Assembly (NCBI GenBank): GCA_003171295.1
Contig: PMYF01000926.1
Coordinates: 1 to 21,711, forward strand
DNA length: 21,711 nucleotides
Direction: 5' to 3'
From: Acidobacteriota bacterium
Lineage (GTDB): Bacteria > Acidobacteriota > Terriglobia > UBA7540
Below, piece after piece: positions 14,338 through 21,283 of this stretch (position 1 is the stretch's first letter; each line of letters starts with the position of its first letter). The notes below the pieces were generated by a model. That model searched no databases. It was not told where the DNA came from and worked only from the letters and a program-made list of their open reading frames with translations. Both the position numbers and the translations under genes were made by a program.

Positions 14338-14847
14338 GTGTCACATGTGCATCGCCTGCTTCTCTCGGACCGCATCTTCTTTGTCACGGTCAATCTGCGC
14401 CGCGCGCTTGTTCCCCTTGCGGCGTCGGAATTCGAGCTCGTGGCGGCAGCGCTCAACGAATCACGCCGAAAACTAGGTTTTCTGTTCTTGGGGTACGTGC
14501 TGATGCCGGACCATGGGCACGCGCTTATCGGGCCAACCTTTCCGCTCACCATTTCCCGCGTGGTGCAGGATGTGAAATGGCTTGTGGCGCGTTCGCTCAA
14601 TCGCCTACGACAGGCGTCAGGGCCCGTGTGGCAACACCAGTTCTGGGACCGCTTCGTCCGACACCCCAGAGAGTTCCGCGCGAGGCTGGATTATATGCAT
14701 TTGAATCCGGTGCGGAAAGGGTTGGTGAAACGACCGGAAGAATGGCGCTGGTCGAGCTACAATAACTTTGCACTGGACAAGGATCAAGTCGCACGCTGCC
14801 CAATGCAGATCGATTATGTTCATTTGCCGGAATCGTACCGCGCCTGA
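14338..14847 (+). CDS. REP-associated tyrosine transposase (RAYT, Y1 family)
   Basis: The 169-aa product is a single-domain Y1 HUH transposase of the RAYT type. It shows the strand RIFFVTVNLR (12-21), the HUH motif YVLMPDHGHALI (53-64; H59, H61), SLNRL and VWQHQFWDRFVRHP (97-110), and the catalytic tyrosine Y119 in DYMHLNPVRKGLV. WRWSSY (136-141) is the usual end of the core. RAYTs cut and join single-stranded REP DNA. The gene lies between two REPs in mirror orientation (14252-14286 and 14857-14891), as expected for its own substrates. I chose GTG 14338 because the product then starts MSHVHRLLLSDRIFFVTVNL, like other RAYTs. The frame is intact and no key residue is missing, so it may be active. 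Confidence 0.9.
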   Translation: MSHVHRLLLSDRIFFVTVNLRRALVPLAASEFELVAAALNESRRKLGFLFLGYVLMPDHGHALIGPTFPLTISRVVQDVKWLVARSLNRLRQASGPVWQHQFWDRFVRHPREFRARLDYMHLNPVRKGLVKRPEEWRWSSYNNFALDKDQVARCPMQIDYVHLPESYRA

Positions 14848-14856
14848 CCCAAATGC

Positions 14857-14891
14857 CCACGGCACAAAGACCGTGCCGTGGCTACCGGCTT
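14857..14891 (-). repeat. REP element, right of the RAYT gene, inverted
   Basis: Read on the minus strand: AAGCCG, GTAG (14885-14882), then stem CCACGGCAC/GTGCCGTGG (14881-14873 with 14865-14857) and loop GGTCTTT. It is the inverted partner of 14252-14286. The stems differ by a compensatory pair (GGGAC/GTCCC on the left, GGCAC/GTGCC here). Confidence 0.8.
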
Positions 14892-14941
14892 GGTTCTATT
14901 TCGTGCCGGGAACACGCTCCGCGCAGCGGAAAGAGTCTCTG

Positions 14942-15847
14942 ATGGAAGCTGTCCTCCTTGAAAATGTCAGCAAACGTTTCGACTCCGTCGTCGCTGTCGA
15001 CGACCTCAGCCTGCGGGTAAGCCAGGGGGCGGTCTTTGGACTGCTGGGCCCCAACGGCGCGGGAAAGACCACCTCGCTGCGGATGATCATGCACATCCTG
15101 GCGCCCGACGCGGGAACCATCCAGGTGCTCGGCCAACCCGTGAGCACCCACACGCAGGACCTGGTCGGATACCTCCCCGAGGAGCGCGGACTATACGCGC
15201 GCATGAAAGTGCGCGAAGTGCTGGTCTTTCTCGCGGCACTCAAGGGGTTGAGCGAGGCGGAAGCAACGAAGCGGGTGCGCGCCTGGCTGGAGCGCCTGGA
15301 CCTCGCTGCCTGGGCGGAGAAAAAGGTTAACGATCTATCGAAGGGGATGCAGCAGAAAGCGCAGTTCATCGCGGCAGTCATCCACCGGCCTCCGCTGCTG
15401 ATTCTCGACGAGCCCTTCACCGGCCTCGACCCCGTCAACGCCACCCTGATCAAAGACATCATGCTGGAGCTACGCGAGCAGGGTTCCACCATCATCCTTT
15501 CCACGCACCGCATGGAGCAAGTCGAGATGATGTGCGACGCGATTTGCCTCATGCATCACGGGCGCAGCATCCTGGCTGGCGACTTGCGCGCCATCAAGCA
15601 GTCGTACGGCAAGAATACCCTGCGGATCGAGTATTCCGGGGATGACGGTTTCCTCGACTGCCCGCAACTTGTGGAGAAACTCAATCACTTCGGAGCCGTG
15701 GTGGAGGCCAAGCTGCGGCCGGGCGCCGACCCCCAGGAAATCCTGAAGGCCGCTGTGGCGCGCGGCGTCCGCCTTACGCGCTTCGAACTGGTCGAGCCGC
15801 CGCTGCACGATATCTTCATCGAGAAAGTCTCGGAGGAGCATGCGTAA
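14942..15847 (+). CDS. ABC-2 exporter ATP-binding subunit
   Basis: The 301-aa product is an ABC ATPase of the NatA/YhaQ type. Walker A is GPNGAGKTT (36-44), the signature LSKGMQQK (132-139), Walker B LLILDEP (152-158) and the switch histidine STHR (187-190). The C-terminal 90 residues match the accessory domain often annotated DUF4162. It powers the permease encoded by the next gene, which overlaps by 8 nt. I chose ATG 14942, since homology starts at MEAVLLENVSKRF and GGAAAGAG precedes it; the open frame runs back to 14768 through the right-hand REP and the RAYT end. The substrate is unknown; relatives export sodium, drugs or peptides. Confidence 0.92.
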   Translation: MEAVLLENVSKRFDSVVAVDDLSLRVSQGAVFGLLGPNGAGKTTSLRMIMHILAPDAGTIQVLGQPVSTHTQDLVGYLPEERGLYARMKVREVLVFLAALKGLSEAEATKRVRAWLERLDLAAWAEKKVNDLSKGMQQKAQFIAAVIHRPPLLILDEPFTGLDPVNATLIKDIMLELREQGSTIILSTHRMEQVEMMCDAICLMHHGRSILAGDLRAIKQSYGKNTLRIEYSGDDGFLDCPQLVEKLNHFGAVVEAKLRPGADPQEILKAAVARGVRLTRFELVEPPLHDIFIEKVSEEHA

Positions 15848-17114
15848 AATCTGGCTGGTCATCAAGCGCGAATACCTGACGCGCGTCCGCACCAAGGGAT
15901 TTATCCTCAGCACGATCGGACTGCCGCTTTTCAGCATTGGGATTTTCGCCTTCTCCATGACCCTCATGACGCGCCAGGCAGACCACACGTTAAAGATTTC
16001 CATTCTGGATAATCTCGGCGGCCTTACTCCGCAGATCGTCACAGGGCTGGAGGAGAAATTGCCGGACGGACGGCCCCTCTACCAGGTGGTGCGCTCTTGG
16101 GACCGCCTCGGGGACGGAGGGAAGATTCGCGCGGGATTGGACCAGCAGATTCGCGACGGCCAACTCGATGGCTTTCTGGTGCTGCCGGAAGATATTTTGC
16201 AGGGGAACGCTGCGACGTATCAGACCCGGAACCCGGAGGATTTTCAAACCATCCAGGCCATCAGCCGCGCCGTGGATAATGCGGTCGTGGCGCGGCGCCT
16301 CAGCGACCGCGGCGTTCACGTCGAAAACGCAAGCGAGGTCCTTCGAGGCGTGGAACTTTCGCTCGTCCGGATTACCAAATCAGGAGAATCCGAGGATAAA
16401 GGCCAGGGATTTCTGGTCCAGTTATCCATCGTCATGATCCTCTACATCACGCTCCTGGTCTATGGGGTGATGACGATGCGCTCGGTGCTGGAAGAGAAAA
16501 CCAGCCGCATCGTCGAGATCCTGGCCTCCTCGATCAAGCCCTTTCATCTCTTGTGCGGAAAAATCCTGGGCGTCGCCGCAGTGGGATTCACGCAATACCT
16601 GATCTGGGTGGTTACGGCCGCCCTCGTTTCGAGCTACGGGGCCAAAGTGGGCGCGGCGTTCCGGCCGGGGGCATCCGCGCCGAGCTTCCACCTGCCGGCC
16701 ACATTCCTGATCTATCCACTTATCTTTTTCCTGGCGGGATATTTCCTCTACGCTTCGCTTTACGCGGCCCTGGGCTCTATGGTCTCAAGCGAGGAAGACT
16801 TGCAGCAGATACAGCTTCCCGTCACCGTTGTGCTGGTCGCCTGCTTTATGCTCTATCCCATCATTCTGCGCAATCCCAACTCGCCTCTATCGGTGGCCCT
16901 TACGCTGTTTCCCCTCTTTGCTCCTATCCTGATGGTTTTCCGCATCATGGTGCAAACCCCGCCCTTCTGGCAAATCGCCCTCTCCCTGGTCATCTGCGTG
17001 GCGACTACTTTAGGCGTGATACAAGTGTCCGCGAAAATCTATCGCGTGGGGATCCTGATGTATGGCAAGCGCCCCTCGCTGGCGGAATTGCTCCGCTGGC
17101 TGCGCTACACCTGA
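15840..17114 (+). CDS. ABC-2 exporter permease subunit (NatB/YhaP-like)
   Basis: The 424-aa product has the layout of NatB/YhaP-type ABC-2 permeases. One membrane segment lies near the N-terminus (about 20-42, LSTIGLPLFSIGIFAFSM). An extracytoplasmic domain follows at about 45-195, then six further hydrophobic segments from about 200 to 405, including LSIVMILYITLLVYGVMTM and the coupling region SVLEEKTSRIVEILASSIKP. It forms the channel for the ATPase encoded upstream. The start codon lies within the last codons of the ATPase gene (ATGCGTAA overlap), so translation is coupled. The 31-bp downstream hairpin may end the transcript. The substrate cannot be read from sequence. Confidence 0.9.
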   Translation: MRKIWLVIKREYLTRVRTKGFILSTIGLPLFSIGIFAFSMTLMTRQADHTLKISILDNLGGLTPQIVTGLEEKLPDGRPLYQVVRSWDRLGDGGKIRAGLDQQIRDGQLDGFLVLPEDILQGNAATYQTRNPEDFQTIQAISRAVDNAVVARRLSDRGVHVENASEVLRGVELSLVRITKSGESEDKGQGFLVQLSIVMILYITLLVYGVMTMRSVLEEKTSRIVEILASSIKPFHLLCGKILGVAAVGFTQYLIWVVTAALVSSYGAKVGAAFRPGASAPSFHLPATFLIYPLIFFLAGYFLYASLYAALGSMVSSEEDLQQIQLPVTVVLVACFMLYPIILRNPNSPLSVALTLFPLFAPILMVFRIMVQTPPFWQIALSLVICVATTLGVIQVSAKIYRVGILMYGKRPSLAELLRWLRYT

Positions 17115-17144
17115 GGATCGCGCGCAGATGAGATTGTCATTGCG

Positions 17145-17160
17145 GCCCACGACCGTGGGC
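17145..17160 (+). terminator. Hairpin after the ABC exporter operon
   Basis: GCCCAC (17145-17150), loop GACC, GTGGGC (17155-17160) lies 30 bp past the permease stop codon. It is a short strong stem but has no U-tract, so it may be only a weak or factor-dependent terminator. Confidence 0.35.
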
Positions 17161-17217
17161 TCGCGACCCTGACAACGGTCATCCACGTTTAGGGGGCTGC
17201 GGAAAACCCCCTCACTC

Positions 17218-17307
17218 TGTCATCCTGAGGAGGCGAAGCCGACGAAGGACCTCTGCATTTGCTTGAAAATTCAAATACAGGGGTCGTTCGCTGCGCTCAG
17301 GATGACA
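17218..17307. repeat. GTCATCCTGAG-type repeat with inverted ends
   Basis: TGTCATCCTGAG (17218-17229) and CTCAGGATGACA (17296-17307) are perfect 12-bp inverted ends of a 90-bp unit. The middle holds GAAGGACCTCTG and TTGAA-AA-TTCAA. A third, imperfect end, CTCAGAATGACA, follows at 17315-17326. I recognise GTCATCCTGAG...GAAGGACCT as a motif seen in intergenic regions of many bacteria. No gene lies in 17115-17367. Confidence 0.75.
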
Positions 17308-17367
17308 GCGAAGGGCTCAGAATGACACTCCCGACGCGTTTCTCCGCAGCCTGATTAACCATTGGCC

Positions 17368-17553
17368 TCATTCGGAATTCAGGGCCGTGACCGTACAAGC
17401 GCGGAAGGGCACATCTTGCTCCTGCCCACAGTCGGAGTTCTCACAGGTCAGCTCGAACTTATTGGGCCAGCCGTCCTCATCCTGGACGGCGTGACGGAAG
17501 GAGTGCTTCTGACCGCAACTCCCGCACTCCCATTCCACAAGGAACACCTGCAT
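17368..17553 (-). CDS. Small zinc-ribbon-like protein
   Basis: The 61-aa product has a four-cysteine pattern, C10-G-S-C13 and C37-x4-C42, with a fifth cysteine at 53. Between the pairs is HSFRHAVQDEDGWPNKFEL, a likely beta-rich spacer. It fits a zinc ribbon. I chose ATG 17553, with GGAGAG upstream at good spacing; the frame is open to 17832, but that part is antisense-like to the next gene. It lies 59 bp downstream of the sugar-isomerase-like gene on the same strand and may share its transcript. Function is unknown; small zinc ribbons bind nucleic acids or protein partners. Confidence 0.55.
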   Translation of the reverse strand: MQVFLVEWECGSCGQKHSFRHAVQDEDGWPNKFELTCENSDCGQEQDVPFRACTVTALNSE

Positions 17554-17612
17554 ATCGTTCTCTCCGAATGAATCTCGCGCCGCCCTGCCTGCAGCCATGG
17601 GTGCCGAGGCGA

Positions 17613-18584
17613 TCATGCTGCGTGGTATTCCCACAACGCCCGGTAGTAGAGCATCAAGCGGAGAGGCTCGCAGCTTTCCGGAATCTCCGCGAACGTATAG
17701 CGGTTGAACCCTATGGTGCGGAACAACGTGAAGAGCTCGCGCCAGGGATATGGCTTCTGCCATTCCGGAAAACCCGGCGTGGCGCTTTGAATCTTCACTC
17801 CCCCGTTGCCCCAGGGGGCGACCGTCCTCCAAAGCTCATTGATGTGGCAGCTCCGGATCCAGGGTTTGAGCAGATCGAACGACGGCTTCACAGAGCCCTC
17901 CACCACGTCGTTATCGTTGGAGTTCCAGCATGCCCCCACGGCGGGATGATTCGCAACCGATAGGATGCGGTGAATGTTCGAGGGAAGCTCCGTGCCCTCG
18001 CCGTGCACTTCCACCCAGATCTCCACGCCGTGGTCGCGCGCGATGTCGCCGCACCGCGTGAGTGCATGCCCGATCTGGTCGAGGGTCTTGTCTTGCGGAA
18101 CGCCGCGCGGAAATCCATTAGGCCGCACTTTCACGCCCAGGCAACCCAGATCCTGCGCTAATTCGCACCAGCGCCGCGTGTCCTCAATATTCTTTTCGAC
18201 GAGGGCCGGCTCCGGCCACTCGTATTCGCAGGTGGTGCCCAAGCTCACCAGACGGACACGCGAATCGGCAAAGCGCTGCTTCACTTCCGCCCGGCGCGCT
18301 TTGTCGAGCGAAACTTCCACGCCGTGCTTGTGCGTGGTGCGCAGCTCCACGCCTTCAAATCCCGTGTGCTCGCAGTTTTTGATGATCGTGTCGATGTCCC
18401 AATCATGCGCTAGATTGTAAGTGACCAATCCCAATTTGAAAGGTGGCGCCGAGGCCGCCGCATCCGCCGGGATGCCGTTCGCGGCGCTCGCGAGAACGCC
18501 CCCGCCTGCCGTCCCCATCGTGCTCAAACTCGCCGCGGAGATTACCCCCGTCTTCAGAAAAGCCCTTCTTCCGGATTTGTGCAT
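17613..18584 (-). CDS. Tat-exported sugar phosphate isomerase/epimerase-like TIM-barrel protein
   Basis: The 323-aa product starts with a twin-arginine signal, SGRRAFLK (residues 4-11) and a hydrophobic stretch to about 36. The rest is an AP-endonuclease-2/xylose-isomerase-like TIM barrel. Metal-binding candidates sit at strand ends: E80 in GVELRTTHKHG, E192 and H194 in WVEVHGE, D223/D225 near NSNDND, H247 in CHINEL and E300 in FAEIPES. Such proteins isomerise or epimerise sugars, but exported members are rarely characterised. ATG 18584 has GAGGA upstream; the frame is open to 18734. Like the Gfo/Idh/MocA protein at 10292 it is a Tat-exported sugar enzyme, though they are not in one operon. 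Confidence 0.85.
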   Translation of the reverse strand: MHKSGRRAFLKTGVISAASLSTMGTAGGGVLASAANGIPADAAASAPPFKLGLVTYNLAHDWDIDTIIKNCEHTGFEGVELRTTHKHGVEVSLDKARRAEVKQRFADSRVRLVSLGTTCEYEWPEPALVEKNIEDTRRWCELAQDLGCLGVKVRPNGFPRGVPQDKTLDQIGHALTRCGDIARDHGVEIWVEVHGEGTELPSNIHRILSVANHPAVGACWNSNDNDVVEGSVKPSFDLLKPWIRSCHINELWRTVAPWGNGGVKIQSATPGFPEWQKPYPWRELFTLFRTIGFNRYTFAEIPESCEPLRLMLYYRALWEYHAA

Positions 18585-18845
18585 CGTCTTGTCCTCATGG
18601 GCCGGGGTGTGCTCGGCTCTTGCTTTCGCCTGGTCACACCTCAAAGCCAGCGCGCATTCTACTCCTTTCCCTTTGGCTAAGGATAGAGGCGACTGCGAGC
18701 GCGATCCGGGCAGCCTGCTGAAGCATCGCGCCATGCATCGCCGGCACCTGAGACTAGAGTTTAACCGGCTGTGGGAGAGCAGGCATCAGGGCCAGCCGCC
18801 TGCCTGTCAGACTTTTAGAATTGCAGAATTCCAGAAGGAGCGAAG

Positions 18846-19016
18846 TCAGCGTTTGGTGCGTGCGGACGAGGCGCGGGGTACAGATCCCCTGGAAGCAGCC
18901 CGGCTCTCGGACGGAACGAAGATCGGCACTACCAACGCCGACAGGATCATCAAGATGGCCATTACGACGAAAACATTAACGAACGTAATGGATAGTTTTC
19001 CCTTAGGCTTGTCCAT
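18846..19016 (-). CDS. Possible small single-pass membrane protein
   Basis: The 56-aa frame has one clear membrane segment, FVNVFVVMAILMILSALVVP (residues about 10-29), a short charged start (MDKPKGK) and a basic tail ending SSARTKR. GGAAGG precedes ATG 19016 by about 11 bases. No family is recognised. Its small size and lack of neighbours on the same strand keep confidence low. The 260 bp between it and the isomerase gene hold nothing I recognise. Confidence 0.35.
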   Translation of the reverse strand: MDKPKGKLSITFVNVFVVMAILMILSALVVPIFVPSESRAASRGSVPRASSARTKR

Positions 19017-19365
19017 AAGAAACCGCCTTCCGCTTCCGCTAGCTCTACAGAGCAATTCACATGCCAGTTTCGTCCCGACCTTAGGTCTCTTGGGAACATT
19101 TATTGCCTCCGATTCAATAAGTTAGGGACCTCCAGCAATATCGTGAGTCTTCCCGGGGACGGGAATCACGAATGTGACAATTTCCGGCGCTCCCCTGATG
19201 CCATTATGCGACTCCCGCCGCCGGGAGGAATTCCAAGTTTGTGCGCACCTCCTGGCGTTCGAAATCTGACAAAAAGCCCACTGAGTCGGCCCTGCGTCAA
19301 TTCCTCCCCCCACTGGTTATATGTCCCTTATAATACTTTGCAAGGCTTAAAAGAGGGACGCTGGC
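19017..19365. other. Gene-free region upstream of trpG
   Basis: Two hairpins are visible: CGTGA...TCACG around TTCCCG/CGGGAA (19142-19170), and CTCCCG (19212-19217) / CGGGAG (19222-19227). TATAAT at 19329-19334, a perfect -10 hexamer, lies 31 bp before the trpG start codon, but no -35 is recognisable 16-18 bp upstream. It is the best promoter candidate for trpG. Short open frames on the minus strand look like chance. Confidence 0.45.
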
Positions 19366-19929
19366 ATGATCCTGGTCATCGACAACTATGATTCCTTCAC
19401 CTACAACCTTGTCCAGTATCTGGGTGAGTTGGGCGCCGAGTTGGAGGTGGTCCGGAACGACCAGACTACGGTTGCGGCCATTAGAAAGAAACCGCCCGAG
19501 CGGATCGTGATTTCACCCGGCCCGAAGACGCCTTCCGATGCCGGCATCTGTCTCGAAGTGATAGAAGCTTTCGCGGGCCGCATACCGATTCTGGGAGTCT
19601 GTCTCGGCCATCAGGCCATCGGACAAGCTTTCGGTGGGCGAGTGATTCGTGCGCCGGAAATCATGCATGGCAAGACCAGTGAGATCCGCCACGACGGCAA
19701 AACCATCTTCCAAGGGCTGCCGAATCCGTTTCCCGCCACCCGTTACCATTCACTGATTGTCGAGCGCTCGAGCCTACCCTCCTGCCTGGAGATCTCCGCC
19801 TCCACCTCAGAGGGGCTCATCATGGGACTCCGCCATAAGGAGATGAAAGTGGAGGGTGTGCAGTTTCACCCGGAGTCCATCCTGACCGAGGCGGGAAAGC
19901 AACTCCTCAGCAACTTCCTGCACTTGTGA
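19366..19929 (+). CDS. trpG: Anthranilate/aminodeoxychorismate synthase glutamine amidotransferase subunit
   Basis: The 187-aa product is a class I glutamine amidotransferase of the TrpG/PabA type. It supplies ammonia to the chorismate-using partner subunit. Features are ILVIDNYDSFTYNLVQYLGE at the N-terminus, the oxyanion region ISPGP (49-53), the nucleophile C79 in GVCLGHQAIG and the H168/E170 pair in VQFHPES. The length is complete. PabA of folate synthesis is almost the same protein, and many bacteria use one protein for both roles, so the tryptophan assignment rests on the neighbouring trpD. GAGGG lies eight bases before the ATG. The partner trpE is not in the window. Confidence 0.92.
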   Translation: MILVIDNYDSFTYNLVQYLGELGAELEVVRNDQTTVAAIRKKPPERIVISPGPKTPSDAGICLEVIEAFAGRIPILGVCLGHQAIGQAFGGRVIRAPEIMHGKTSEIRHDGKTIFQGLPNPFPATRYHSLIVERSSLPSCLEISASTSEGLIMGLRHKEMKVEGVQFHPESILTEAGKQLLSNFLHL

Positions 19930-19964
19930 AGCAGGTGGAAGTGCGTGCCCGCGCGGCGCGATTC

Positions 19965-19984
19965 CCCTCCTCGGCTGAGGAGGG
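19965..19984. terminator. Hairpin between convergent trpG and trpD
   Basis: CCCTCCTC (19965-19972), loop GGCT, GAGGAGGG (19977-19984) is a perfect 8-bp stem in the 114-bp gap between the two stop codons. Only TT follows on the plus strand, so it would be an imperfect bidirectional terminator. A smaller stem, CCCGCC/GGCGGG, follows at about 19990. Confidence 0.45.
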
Positions 19985-20043
19985 TTGATCCCGCCGGGCG
20001 GGTCCAACGTGGGGGGCCTGTTGATTTCGGAATGCGCGCCCGC

Positions 20044-21096
20044 TCACCGGCGGCGCCGCTGGGTGAATTCCGCGAGTGCCCGAAGCTTCGCGCGCGCGGC
20101 GCCCGAGTCAATTTCTTGAGCGGCTCGCTCCACACCTTCCGCAAAGCTCCCCGCCTTCCCTGCCAGGGTCAGGGCCGCCGCGGCGTTTGCCAGGACCACA
20201 TCACGATAGGGGCTGCGCTCGCCTTCCAGCACTGCGAGGAGCAGGCGAGCATTGGTTGCAGCATCCCCGCCCTGGAGTTGTTCAATGGAAGCTCGCGGCA
20301 GGCAGAACTCCTCGGGATGCACGTCGCGCGTCTCAACCTTGTTCTCTCGCGTAGAGGAAAGTCGGGTTGGCCCTGTGGTGGTGATCTCGTCGATGCCGTC
20401 GGAGCCCGCCACCACGAAGGCTTTGCGTGTGCCGACGGCCTGAAGCGTCTCGGCCATCATCTCCGTGCGCGCCGCATCGTACACGCCTACCAACTGCACC
20501 GTCGCGCCCAGGGGATTCGTAAGCGGGCCGAGCAGATTGAAGACGCTTTTAGTCTTTAAGCTTCGCCGCGCGTTCATCACGTGCTTCATGGCGAGGTGCA
20601 GACGAGGAGCAAATAGAAAGACCATGCCGACATCGGCGAGGCAATCGGAAATGCGTTCCAGCGGTAGATCGATCGCTACGCCCAGCGCTTCCAACACGTC
20701 GGCGCTGCCGCAGCGGCTCGAAATCGACCGGTTGCCGTGCTTAGCCACGCGCACTCCCGCGGCAGCCGCCACCAGCGCCGCCGCGGTCGAGACGTTGAAA
20801 GTCCCCCGCCCGTCGCCGCCCGTGCCGCAGGTGTCAAGCAGAGGTTCGCGATGCGAGATGTCTTCAAGATTCACGCCCGCTGCCTGCAGCGTTTCCGCTG
20901 CATGGGCGCGCATCACCTCCGCAAATCCCACCAACTCTTCTGCCTGTTCGCCCTTGTCGCGTAAGGCAGCGAGGAACGAAACAATCTCCTCGTCCGGCAC
21001 GGAGCCCGACAGAAGCAACTGCATCACGTCGCGCGCTTCCTGGCGCGACAGATGCTCGCGTTCCGAGAGTCTTTCGATAGCCGGGCGAATCGTCAT
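20044..21096 (-). CDS. trpD: Anthranilate phosphoribosyltransferase
   Basis: The 350-aa product joins anthranilate to phosphoribosyl pyrophosphate, the second step of tryptophan synthesis. The glycine-rich PRPP loop is DTCGTGGDGRGTFNVST (88-104), the second conserved block KHGNRSISSRCGSADVLEALG (119-139), FNLLGPLTNP (186-195) and the metal-binding DGIDE (233-237). The N-terminal helical domain and the total length are normal. It lies on the minus strand, convergent with trpG, so the two are not one operon. Upstream it faces sucC across a 187-bp region with promoter-like elements. No strong ribosome binding site is visible before the ATG. Confidence 0.94.
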   Translation of the reverse strand: MTIRPAIERLSEREHLSRQEARDVMQLLLSGSVPDEEIVSFLAALRDKGEQAEELVGFAEVMRAHAAETLQAAGVNLEDISHREPLLDTCGTGGDGRGTFNVSTAAALVAAAAGVRVAKHGNRSISSRCGSADVLEALGVAIDLPLERISDCLADVGMVFLFAPRLHLAMKHVMNARRSLKTKSVFNLLGPLTNPLGATVQLVGVYDAARTEMMAETLQAVGTRKAFVVAGSDGIDEITTTGPTRLSSTRENKVETRDVHPEEFCLPRASIEQLQGGDAATNARLLLAVLEGERSPYRDVVLANAAAALTLAGKAGSFAEGVERAAQEIDSGAARAKLRALAEFTQRRRR

Positions 21097-21122
21097 ATGC
21101 TTGGCGCGACATGCAGATGCGT

Positions 21123-21169
21123 TTGCATTCCCTGCCTGGATTTTCTATACTGCCAGATTCCACAGTATA
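21123..21169 (+). promoter_or_regulatory. Candidate sucC promoter overlapped by an inverted repeat
   Basis: TTGCAT (21123-21128), 17 bp, TATACT (21146-21151) is a plausible sigma-70 promoter directed to sucC. TATACTG (21146-21152) and CAGTATA (21163-21169) form a perfect 7-bp inverted repeat with a 10-bp spacer. The right arm gives TATACT on the minus strand too, so it could be the -10 for trpD. Confidence 0.4.
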
Positions 21170-21283
21170 TGCAAGAAAGGGCTTGGTGGAGCAGTGCACC
21201 CGTCGGGGAATCCTACACAACCAGGGATCGCCCCAAGTACGGGGCTTTACTGGCCACTGACGACTGACAACTAAAAGCCTCCC

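Noticed and set aside
18421..19125. 234-aa open frame on the plus strand
   Set aside because: It is antisense to the start of the TIM-barrel gene and to the small membrane frame, with no recognisable domain.
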